NCBI GenBank assembly: GCA_914767715.1
Contig: OU612066.1
Coordinates: 1,309,001 to 1,369,000 of the forward strand
Length of the DNA: 60,000 bases
Direction of reading: 5' to 3'
From: Membranipora membranacea
Lineage: Eukaryota > Bryozoa > Gymnolaemata > Cheilostomatida > Membraniporidae
Within the stretch, counting starts at the first letter, position 1; every line of letters starts with the position of its first letter. A program made the position numbers and the translations under genes. Below are positions 26,257-37,500 of the stretch, piece by piece. The notes beneath the pieces are model-generated. The model had not been told where the DNA came from, searched no databases, and was given only the letters and a program-made list of their open reading frames with translations.

Positions 26257-29200
26257 TCAAGCCAAGCTGCAAACAAAGAGAGAATATATTAAACTATCCA
26301 TCACAGTTAAGTGTTGGTCCTGATTAATCATCTGCATTCATAATTCAAGGGCCAAGCAGGAGAGGATTGAGTACATCTCAAACATGCCAGACTTACGACA
26401 AAATGTAGCATTTATAACATCTACATCTTTTTGCATTAGGTACTTCTGCCTAAATCTACCAAATAATGACTCGATATTCTGAGAGCAAGAAGTACAAACC
26501 TGTCAATAAGAGAATCTCTCATCTCATTGGCTATCGTATTAGCAGAAGCCTCTCCCAGTTTGAATACACTCTCTATGACTGATAGCTCTGTACTAGTCGT
26601 GTCCATACCACAGAAAGCTGACCAATCATTAACTACTAGTCCCCCTCCTAATACCTCACTTCCTCTGTTCACTGTCCCGGCCTGGGTAAAGAAAAAAAGG
26701 TTTTATTTAGCCACTGGAGTTGTCCTCTCTTCATTTATATGTAGACAACTTACAGTGAATGGTGTTATGATCGTTTCCAGATCATACGTATCATCACCAT
26801 GGTTTATGTAATACGTATGACAAGATCATTAGTAACTTATCAGACTTAGTAACAGTCTGATGCTTCCAAAGGAGTTAAATATATCTATTTAACTTCTTGT
26901 GTTATCTAGAACCAAGTGACTGCAGACGGGCGTTGATTATGTTTTACAAAGTAAGGGTAAGATTTTGTGCCTCTTTATTCTTAGACAGCTCATTTCCTAT
27001 ACTGAGAATCAAATGGCAACCTTTGACACTTTACCTATAAATTCCCTGTTATTTTTTTAAATCAAAAGACATAATTTCCAATTGATAAAGAATATACTGA
27101 CTCAATCCTGACCAACAAATCTGCAAGTTAATACAGGTGCCAGGTAGATTCAGAGCCAGTGTAATCAATGCTGACTCGTTCGGAGCGTAACAAACTCATC
27201 CAGTCACAATTAAGGGCTCTGCTGCAACTTGTGAGCTAAACAGGTAAGGGTAATGCGTTTTGAACATTGAACTCCATATCTGGAATAGCATAATTAGCTC
27301 TATTTTCCCAAACATTGGCTTTGCAAAAAATATTTCAGTGGTTTTGACAGTTTAGTAATTTTAGTTGATGTTTTATAATATCTAACTTACCACAAGAGGA
27401 ACTTGTAACAGAGAAGACAACTCATCTTGATCTTCCACCTTTGTTTTGGGATGCACCTGAACAATAAAAGAAGACAGGTTTTTGACTTTCCACACAAGCA
27501 GTCATCTTGGAGTAAAGTAACCTTTTAGCTCTACTGACAAGCAGAAATAGAGGACAGAATGCTCCATCGACAGCTTATTGACTACCAGCTTGAGTATGCG
27601 TATTTTTGTTAAGATCTAGCATGCAAAGGAAATTAGGCTTGCAATTGTTGGGTGATTTTGAAGAGAAAGCAATGTCTTTTAGCCCAAATCCAGGATACCA
27701 ATATCTATAAGCGGCCACCAAGTCAGATGGGACAATAGTCACTCACCAATCCACCTTGATTTGTGAACACACAGTAGCTCCCAACTAGCACATTATCAGC
27801 CAAAGTTTGTCTGAAAACCTCCACATTCAAAGTGTCTGCCAATATTTCTTCTGTTTCCTTTATCAAAACAAAATAAAAGACATGATGGACTCTATGAACA
27901 GTTCAGTGAGGTAATTGCACAAATGCAACATAAACGAAACCCTTCATAAGGCAGATGAGAATTTGGTGAGAAGGAAAGTTGCAAGGCAATGATCATAACA
28001 GATTATTCTTCAATGTTGACTAATTTACAGGATTGGATATACTGTGTTTGTATTACCATCTCGGCCCAGCAGCTGTATGCTGTCTCTGTATATTACCTTA
28101 TCTAGATCAGGATGTACAAGGGCGACGTAGTCATTGACAGCGATAGTATTACCAAGAGCAGATAACCTCTCCTCTACTCTCTGTATTTTGACACTCTCTG
28201 GTAAGGAGTTACGTAAGTGTTGTAACTCCTGATCTGTGGTCGTTGAAGGTACTAGTAATCCGTGTCTGTTAGCTGTGTGTACAAACAAATAACAACTGTT
28301 AATATGAAGCTTACCTGCATTTTACTGACCTAATTATTGTCTATGTTCAGATCCTTATTTCAAGTGGGAGAAACTAAATTTGTGACTGAATAATAATGCT
28401 GATCATTTAGTATGTAGAATACCAAACTAACAGAGTGACTTACCAGCAGTCATACGACCAATGATACGACAGCCTCCTATGCTTGTGTGGACGACAGGTA
28501 TACTCTCTGATAACTCTCCCTCAAAGATACTGCAAGCAGAAATAAGGTAAAATGAATCTGAGCATGAAGAAAAGGCGGTTTGGATTATTGCATGAAGCAA
28601 TGATTACCATGCTGCGTTCAAAGGTAGAAAACCTTTCTGACCAATCACTTAGACTACGTGCGTCACCAGTATTATTTATTTATATATACATATTTATTAT
28701 ACATAATTATCAGCACTACATTTTAACTTTATTATACATAAGTGATCAAAGTATCCATACTGGTGATGACGATGGGTGAAGCCTACTCAAGAACTGTTGC
28801 TCACCCATCATCAGCATTCATGATTACCATACCTTCTTTCTTTTATTTTCTGTTACTAATTACTTACTGATGATATTATGATAATTTGGGCTCACTGCTA
28901 GGCTATCTCTCTATTCTATTAGTATTATTGTGGTAGTATTTATTGATAATAAGTATAATTATTCACTCACTCACTTGTATCATTTCAGTACACACTAAAC
29001 AGTCAACTTAGCTTGTCTTGACAAATCTTGTCAACACAAGCTACAGCAGTCAACTGTACTGTAATTTTTATTAACTCTACTCTAGTAGTCTCAATACTAC
29101 TACTCTACGTACGAGTTACTGCTGTACCAAGGAAGAGGGAGTTCATTGGCTGTACTTACCTGTAAAAGTTTTCTGCCCCACCAATGCCAACAAGACAGTA

Positions 29201-29266
29201 TGAATTTGTAAGTTTTGAAAAGACACCAATTTCATTGTTTCCCTCAAACTGTGCTCTGACAGCCAT
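26257..29266 (-). CDS. EIF6: Eukaryotic translation initiation factor 6 (60S anti-association factor)
   Basis: eIF6 binds the pre-60S subunit, is required for its biogenesis and export, and keeps it from joining 40S prematurely. Seven minus-strand exons join: 29266-29160, 28529-28444, 28272-28097, 27857-27747, 27456-27391, 26681-26500 and 26266-26257. The start [19 protein letters not shown] and the end SLIDSLA are at the family's usual positions. Conserved landmarks of the pentein fold are [92 protein letters not shown] and [12 protein letters not shown]. The last coding exon is only ten bases (S-L-A-stop), found by splice consensus. The total of about 245 residues matches the family. It is divergent from the downstream plus-strand membrane-protein gene, with about 1.2 kb between starts. 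Confidence 0.97.
29000..29055. repeat. Short hairpin flanked by 9-bp direct repeats
   Basis: AGCTTGTCTTGACAA (29010-29024) pairs with TTGTCAACACAAGCT (29028-29042) with one mismatch and a 3-nt loop. CAGTCAACT occurs on both sides, at 29000-29008 and 29047-29055. It lies in eIF6 intron 1. The architecture parallels the palindrome at 11365-11408. Confidence 0.8.
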
Positions 29267-30487
29267 GTTGTATGTGTGATGAGGTTTTGAGCAGTAAAGC
29301 AAGATAAACACTTCAGTTCAGTTTTTCCCAAATTCTTAAAATTGCACCAGGCATGATCTTTTTAGTCTGAAAGCATCAAAATCTGAAAAATCTGTATAAA
29401 ACATATCATCAAAAGTGAACCTGCATTATACTACTAAAGCTACAAAAAAGTGTATGTACCAAGGTAGTAGGTCAACCTATTTCATTATTTACCTTTTTTC
29501 AAGTTTGAAGAAAAAATCAAACCGTAATTTTTTTGCTATTTCATCAGTCTTGAATAACATAATTCATAGGAAATACTGCTATTGTAGAGAAATATATCAT
29601 CAACATTGAGTAGGCGGAGCTTATGTTTGTAAAGTTGGCAGGAAAAATTGCCAACAGGTAACTCTTGCTTTCAATCAGGTTGTCAGATTTTTGTACCAAC
29701 CAAGCTTGTCTAAACACAGCTAATTCTGTGCCATCAGCATTTTGGGCATTACCTGAGTCAACTGACTGTTATGCAATGTAAGTTGGATTATGATTATAGC
29801 TAGTGTTGTATTTTTCATGCATAGACATTGTGTGAAATAAATATACTAATTTATTTATAGAAAATGTTCTCCGAGAACAGTTTTTATAAGATGAACTGGT
29901 TGCTGATATGTAATATTTTGCAGTCTCATCTTAGGCTCAGCAGGGAAGAGTTCAAACCATACTATTCAGAGTCATACCTTACCTTGTTATAATGAGAAGA
30001 TATTTATTTACTGGCTTGTCTACACAATTAGTTCTCCACTGCTACTCACTAGACTCATTCATTCATTCATTGTCCTGAGGTTATTTATTATGTATATGAA
30101 TTATTAAGAACTTTGCAAAAAGTATAGATGTGTGCTGCTTACACCAGCTCCAGAGGTTTTCTGAATGACTTGTAGTGTTGGACCTAAGGGGACATCTGTG
30201 TGGTTTAATATTAATATCCATCCATTGTGGTGTAAATGATAGCTTTAACTGAGTTGAAGGATCCAGTTATACTTCCTACTACCCATCTATTAATATGTGA
30301 TTAATACATTTCATTTTACAGTAGGGCAATCAATAAGCAGGCATTTTGGGTTATATATAAGGTGCATATTTCAATCCCCTCTGTCCTACTTTCTTCAAAC
30401 TGGAAGAGCAGCACCTACCATTTTGCATCTCTTCTACATGTCTAACTTGTTTCTGTTTGCAGAGTGTGTCCCGTAGCTGTGTAGAAG
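29267..30487. other. Divergent intergenic region between eIF6 and the lysine-rich membrane protein
   Basis: AT-rich, about 1.2 kb, with no coding sequence recognised. It should contain both promoters; no motif stands out. A TTTGCAG acceptor-like site at 30457-30463 suggests that the plus-strand gene may have a non-coding 5' exon. Confidence 0.45.
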
Positions 30488-33468
30488 ATGTCAGACACAC
30501 TGTCCGATTTACAGCGATACTGGCAGCTGCAGATTCAGCTTGTACTGCCAGTGTTGGGTGCTATCATTCTAGTCGTAGTTTTCTACTTCTACAGTCTGGG
30601 ATCTCCAGAACAGCCCCCCTTGCTGCTGGTAGATGATACCAACTCAACTAAAAAGGAAAAAGCTTTAGCCAAAAAGAAAGCTCGACAACAGCAACAACAG
30701 TCAGAGACAAAGGTAATTCCATGGGAAACCTTTCAATTTGAATGAGCGATTATCTTTTAACCAAATCATTGTTATCACTTTGCACAAAATACTTGCTTGT
30801 GATCAGATAGCGATTTTGGCTGCTTTCTATTGACATACTTCCATGCATTGGCTATATTTGAAATTACTTGTCAGATTTTATATAAAAGTGCTCATAGTTC
30901 TTTTGTTCTCTATTAGGCTTGTCACAGGTTTTCATGGCACACGTTTCCTTGAATGTTCTCACACCATTCATGTCTCTTACAGAAATCCAAGCCTGCTAAT
31001 GGCCAGATAGTGGAGCCTGCAGTTACACCTGAGGTTGTGAAAACACAAGAGAAAGCAGCTAAACCTGCGCCTTCCAAGGCAACTACAAAAGCTACAGAGA
31101 CAAAGAAATCAAACACTACTTCTAAGAAGGCAGATACAAAGTCAAAGACCCAGGATAAGAAGGCAGCAGCAGTAAGTGTTTGTTGATCCTAAGTTGTCAG
31201 CGATATATTCAGGCATAAGTCATTCTGTTTCAGCTTCTTGTTTGGGAATTTAATTAAAATGTTCTTGTACTGTAGTAGACATGAGAATGTAAGTTCTGCA
31301 ACTTTTTTGATGTTGTTGTGTACAAGCTCTAAAGTCTGACCGGTGTTCATTGTTTTATCTGTTTTAGAAGCAGAAGGCTACTGTCGCTCCCAGAGATGAA
31401 GAAAAGGAAAAGGCGATCGCTGCAGAGCGAAAAGAGAAAGCTCGCATGAAAAAGGAGGCAGAATCAGGTTTGTTTATTGAGGAGATTCTTACATTTTCAT
31501 ATGTTGGAAGTATGCTATCAGGTCAACATTAGTTTTCTCTCCATTTAGGGGTTGTGAGACGACAGATTGAGACTTAGAATTGGATATGCTGACAACTTAA
31601 AGATATATTCGTAACTCCGTCATGTAATCTTTCGCATAACTACTTTAACACTTGGGCATCTCATATTTGTTGAACTGCATTGTTCAATGCCTGTGATGGT
31701 ATTATAGCTAAGAACCTGAAGAAAAGGTGTTATCACAACATCACATGTAATTATGGTGATTTACTGAGTGTTTAATCCTATTTTATCATGCACGTAACTT
31801 GTAGTTCTCATCTTCTTGCGGTATTATTGTGAAATGTTTTGACTTTGATGAACATATTTGTGAACCTTATTAAACTGAAATTTTGGCAGGTGAATGGACA
31901 ACTGTGCTGACTGGTAAGGAAAAGAAGCAGGCGCAGGTGAAACAGGTTGAACAGCTTGATGAGCTGCAAAAACAGGTACAAACCCTCCCCTCATCACCCA
32001 GTATTGTACACATAAGCAAATAGGCTGCTGAAAATATGAGTGTGATGTAACCTGCTAGAGTTCGAATAATTTACTTGTGCTTTCTTATTAAATTGGTGCT
32101 TCTGTCAAATACTAGTCTCATCAGATGCCGACTCTCTCTATAATCAGACCTTTGCCAAAGAAAGTATTTTTCTGGAATGATTATGAAACTGTTGAGTCTC
32201 CATTCCAGGCCATTATAGAAGAAGCTAAAAGGCTGTCTGCTGAAGCTGAGGTTACAGCAAAGAAAGGTAAGGAAAACTAATCTATTATGAGCTGTGTAAA
32301 ACTCGTCCTCCTACGCAATGACAACAGCGTCAAAATAATGTAGAGGCATATGTTGTCGAGAGGAAGCAACTCCCAAATATGATAAAGCTGATTAGCGTGC
32401 AATTAAGTGGTTGATTTTAGTCAAACATTAGAAACATCATGCTATGTATTTTTCCAGGCAAAAGTGAGGAGTCGAATAAAAAATCAGGCTCTTCCAACAA
32501 CAAAGGTGCTAAAAATACAGCCTCTAACGTAGAGGAGACAACCCCTAGTACTAGTAAGAGTAAAAAATCTTCCAAGTCTTCTTCAAAAACGAAGGCCGAA
32601 TTAAGCTCCAGCGAATCATCCAAAAACATTCCTGTAAGTAAAAATGGTGTAGGCTATCAAGCTTATTCTCATGTTTATAATTGTCATGTTTATAATTGTC
32701 ATGTTTATAATTGTCATGTTTATAATTGTCATGTTTATAATTGTCATGTTTATAATTGTCATGTTTATAACTGTAAATTATTACAGTTACCCCGTGATAC
32801 CGTTTGTTTATTCAATAAACATGTAAATACTTTCAATAAATAAATGTGCATTCAATTCTATAGTTTCCAGTCTATTTATTTGTTTATGGTTTTTCACCAG
32901 ATTTTTTCATGTATCATGATTAGAATGTATATTTACCTTCTCACAATGTTATGTTACAGGAACCTGTCAAAAAGCCTGCTGCAGATACTCAGCCTGATGT
33001 ACGACCTAAAGAGACTAGTGCGGCGGCGGCAGTCAGTAAAGATACTCCAGCAGCAGCGGCAGTAGCGGCAGCAGCTAAAAAGGCTGCTCCAGTAGACGCA
33101 CCAAATAAAGATGAGAAGGATAAAACAATTCAAGAGAAGTTAGAGGAGGCCATGCAGCCTGCCTTTGATGAGATGGGCGGTAAGTTACACATTATATACC
33201 TTACTTTGCTGCCTTTGTAGGGTAGGCGGGTTTGCAACACTAACTCCTGAATATGGGCTAGTTTGGGTGATTCTGTGCTTGTTTACTCACTTTTTAAACG
33301 TAATCAGAGTTGGGTGGTCCTCTCAATTGATATTCTTCTCAAAACTATTGTGGTTGAGGAAGCACAACGTATATTGAGAGTTTAATTTATCTTCTAATTT
33401 CAGAATGGGAGCAAGCTAAGCCAATGAAGGCAAAGAATGTAAAGAAACGTGCACGTCGAGAGAAATGA
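30488..33468 (+). CDS. Lysine-rich single-pass membrane protein, metadherin/LYRIC-like
   Basis: Eight exons join in frame (372 aa): 30488-30712, 30983-31171, 31368-31467, 31890-31975, 32209-32266, 32458-32633, 32960-33179 and 33404-33468. Residues about 16-36 (QLVLPVLGAIILVVVFYFY) are a single membrane segment near the N-terminus. The rest is charged, Lys/Ala/Ser-rich low complexity with no signal peptide, implying a long cytosolic tail. GEWTTVLTGKEKKQ (about 172-185) and the basic end KNVKKRARREK resemble the organisation of metadherin (AEG-1/LYRIC): N-terminal membrane segment, a W-containing segment followed by Lys/Arg/Gln, and a basic C-terminus. A second Trp occurs at WEQAKPMK. The likeness is weak because low-complexity sequence matches easily. 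Alternatives are a p180/RRBP1-like or lineage-specific ER protein. AATAAA at about 34201 is a possible polyadenylation signal. Confidence 0.6.
32671..32775. repeat. 15-bp minisatellite, seven copies
   Basis: The unit ATGTTTATAATTGTC is repeated seven times (last copy diverged), starting 37 bases after the donor at 32634 in intron 6 of the lysine-rich membrane gene. Because 15 is a multiple of 3 and the exon frame stays open, retention of the intron would add a repeating HVYNC pentapeptide before a stop at 32841-32843. Confidence 0.95.
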
Positions 33469-34585
33469 TGACAATACTTAAAAACTTACTTAGGAACTTG
33501 GCAATAATTTTACCATAACTGATTTTTTGATAGTTTTGCTAGTCTGTAATGGGGCTAGCATTTTCTTATATGCAATGACAGTTTAACCAAGTCGAATGTT
33601 TCTCATACCTGCCTTGACCATTTCTAGAAGTGCATCTCAGGCTAAAGTATCATCAAAAAAGCTTCAAAATGTTTACTATGTTGTCTCACACCACTAAATG
33701 ATGCAGCCATTTTTGCATTTAATCAAGAATTCTTCGGGTCCACTCTGCAAAATCTTCAAAAAAATATATGTGATGTTTGTGTAATGAGAGATATTAGGTG
33801 ATGGGTTATTTAGTCGCTATTTATGTTTTTTTACCTACACGTAAGTGGCATACAAGGTCTTTTTTTCACAATGCCTTGGACAATATTCAATGTTTTTGTG
33901 TTAGCACACAAGAGCACAGTCTAATTCACAATAAGTGCTTCAACTTCTGATCTCCGAGTTAGCAGTAATATATCCTTGTTTGCCAGATTTTTTACAATGA
34001 GAAACATTACTCCTTTACCACCATTGGATATCACTTGAGGTTGTAGTAATAAATAACTACGCTACATAAATACTTCACCATCCCACTGAACAGACTATGG
34101 TTGCAGAGATCATTCACAATGCAATTACAATGTTCCTGTTGAATGAAAAGTTTATTATAGTGATTCTTTGAAAGATCTTGTTAATCATGCACTGCTAGAA
34201 AATAAATTAAGTGCGCATGTAAAATTTGATGACAAATAGTAAAAAAACTGTAAAAAAAAAGTCTTGCTCTTCATAATAATGTAAAATATGGTGAAGACAC
34301 TACAAGTCAGCTGGAGGGAACAAATAAAACAAGAAAATGAATGTAAAAAAAATAATAATGGTGAGATATGTAAACCAAAAACGCTTCATAGTAAAAAATA
34401 CAAAAAACCTGTTAATGCATCTATTAATGTCTAGATCTGCTTGCTCAAGAGATAGGATCAGACAAATAAATAATCTTGTTCAGAACATGTTAATTTCATA
34501 TGAGGTTGAAGTTGTTTCCACACTACAGTAAATGGGACAACTCCTCATAGTTTTGATTATGCTGTTATTTTGTATACTTTAATGA
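33469..34585. other. Convergent 3' intergenic space
   Basis: It separates the end of the lysine-rich membrane gene (plus) and the end of the KNDC1-like gene (minus). AT-rich, with several A-runs. No coding region recognised. Confidence 0.45.
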
Positions 34586-37500
34586 TTATTGTGAAAATTT
34601 GCCTTTCATTTTCTTAAGAACATTGGACCATCGGGCAGAAGCGCTTGAAGAGCCACCCCGATCTGAATTACCAGTTATCACCAGGTTCTCTAGGCTATGA
34701 CTGTTCATTTCAGAGATTCTGTTGCTGAGAGCATCAATAAGGTCTGAATTCTCGCCAAACTCATACCTGTATATCTTACAGAGGCGGATTATATCAACTA
34801 AAGATGCCAAAGATCTGTAACAACAAAACCAATCAATATACATATAACTGGTGACTGGAAGCCGTGGCTGTCCATCGAGACTTACTGTTCCATCAAACAA
34901 AATCTGCAGCATAAAGGGCTAGACAAACTATTGTGTTTGTCCGTAATGCATATTATGCATTAGCTATGTGTATGGGGTCAATGGCCGGATAATCTCTGTG
35001 GTGTTCAACTCTAAATCCCTAGTATGGCTCAAAAGAAATGTCGCTGGATTGAATACAATGAACATGTAAAGGCAAAAGGCATTATTAGTTGTCAAAAACA
35101 AAGTTTGTATTTCTGATCTGACCTACCTGAGTTTAGGCCAGCGATACATGCCGTTAGCCAGAGTAAAGCCACCTTGCTCTAGCTGCTGCACATGTAGGGC
35201 GAATAAGGAAGAGCAGGGGATTGTGGGAAGGCCAGGCACATCCTCAGGGGGACGAATAGCAGAAGCTTCCGTCTTTAGCTGCAGTTTTATATCATCTAGC
35301 TCCTGTATCAATTTGCTGGGTATTTCCTTCCAGGCCTACAGAACAGAAAATTATATAAATCTCAGTAAAATTTAGATAGAGGAGAGATGAGCACTGGTCA
35401 CCGGAAGTTAATACCCAAATGTGTGTTTGTGACTGTAAAAAAATGTGGGTTAAAATAGCAAGATCTGTTTCTGTCCGAAGACTGGGAAATAAAGGTGCCA
35501 TAATTGGCGCTACATTGCTCTCAGTTTTCCGGCAGGTCTGCGCACATCTGGGACGTCAATTATAGATGTAAAACAAGGTTTAAAAACATTTCGTTCCCAG
35601 TTTGGTTTCTTGAAACATGTTTTAGACATGATTTACATGAGGACGAGTCACAGATAGACTTATTCGAGATAAGAATATACTTACTGGGATGTGTCTGAGT
35701 AATGGTTGATCTATTCCATCCTTTACTGACATACATGTGGCAAAGTTACGCAGATTCTTACAGATTTTAGCCACCTGTATAAACTTAGTCAGTACCGCTG
35801 TCTGTGCCTGTAATAGATCATATTGTGATAAGTGCTTCTAATTTCTCTGACAGGAATGAAACATTCAATCTCTATTGATTAAGGAATTAAGTGTAGAATA
35901 TGATTATAGGGTTTTATTAGATGAAATGGAAAAAAACCAAACATATCTAACAAAAAGCTGTTTTTAAAATGCTTATGACTAACCTTAGTACCGTTAGCAC
36001 TGATGACTTCAGCTGTCACCCAGTGAGCCACTTTCTTAGAGTGCTGTATCATAGTAGTGACAGATACAAACTGCATATAGTCACTACAGAACAGAGTCCT
36101 CATCTCCTTCTGGGGTATAGTCTCAGCCATACTCTCAATCATAGAGGCACCGATACCCTGAGCTAAGGTGTTCATGAAGTTAACAGGATGTACATCAGAA
36201 AACAGCTTCTACAAAATACGTAAGGTCACCGAAGTTAGATATCGACTCTTATCCGACTCTTCTAACATCTATGTAAGTGTAAAAATGATTTTAATATATA
36301 ATTATAATTTTGTACACAGCTATTTCAAATTTCTCCAGTCAGTTTATAATCTGAAGGTATTTCTACTTCTTACAGACCATGTGACCAGTAGGAGAGAGAC
36401 CGAGTAATTTTACCTGATCCAGTAGAGTGAGCTGTTCTGCTAGTTCACTGCTGCTGTAGTCGGTTATAGAGAAGGTATCAGCCTCCCTGGTTGTAGTCGG
36501 ATGGTAGGATTCTCGGATGGCTGATGATGATATCTTCCTGTTAGATTTGAGTCCTATACACGACACAATACCGTGTCCTGTTCTCTGATACTGCACAGCA
36601 CTCCGCCCGCTGCCGATAGTCAGCACTGACTTAGTCGAGTTCCACTGAAGGGATAAATACACATTGTTAGGTTTCACATACTGTAGGATTAAAAAAATAC
36701 CCCAATTATCAGCTTGGTATGATACGCACAATAGTCGATTATTCATACAGTACATCATTGTCACAAAATATACCATGGATACTGATCTGCAAACTCTTGA
36801 AAACTCAAAGTCACAAAAACAACACACGAAACATAAGGTGATGATAATTATAAGGTGGGTTATTACAGTCAACAAATTGTTGCTTCATCAGTTTGGTGAG
36901 CTGACACTTTGACAGGCTACATAATCATGGGAAATTAACTTGGTACTTTGCAGCAAATGAACACACTGAGGTTAACGAAACTGAATAGTGGTCCGAACTA
37001 AGGCCAACAATGGTCCTCTAGTCATATGGGTTGGATAGGGGAGGGGCAGCCTTAACAAAATTCTAAGCAGGGATTTCAGCAGGTTTGGAAAGCAGCACTT
37101 TTCAAAGGTTGGAAACATTCAAACAATACAAGGAGCATTTATATCGAGCAGGCAACAAAATAATAATAATATGGTCGCGTCGGAGCCACTGCAGTCTAAC
37201 ATACTTTACTCTCCTCGGTCCATTCATCCAGTTCTGTCCGACGTAGAAATGTATTACTACGCCTAAGTGAAGCCTGGATAGGATAACACAGTTAGATAGC
37301 TATAAACTTAATACTATGGTCAGAGAAAATGGATGGGGATTTATAAAAAGGGGCTGCAAAACAATATACTCTGTAATAAGCCTTTAAATAGATGGCTGAA
37401 GTGTTAGAAAAAATTTCATACCAGTATAATGATACTGGGAAGCAATCAGTTCAGTTGCAAAACTTGTGGCTTTAAGTCCAGTAGCAGAAATGAGAGAAAT

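Noticed and set aside
26777-26867. Small inverted repeats (TCATACGTAT/ATACGTATGA and ATCAGACT/AGTCTGAT)
   Set aside because: Stems of 8-10 bp in AT-rich DNA are expected by chance at this scale.
28559-28840. Possible MITE in eIF6 intron 1
   Set aside because: Matching segments (CACCAGTAT, ATCACTT) are in the wrong order to nest as terminal inverted repeats, and no target duplication was found.
34921-34963. Two adjacent short palindromes in a KNDC1-like intron
   Set aside because: Stems of 7-8 bp only, no flanking direct repeats.
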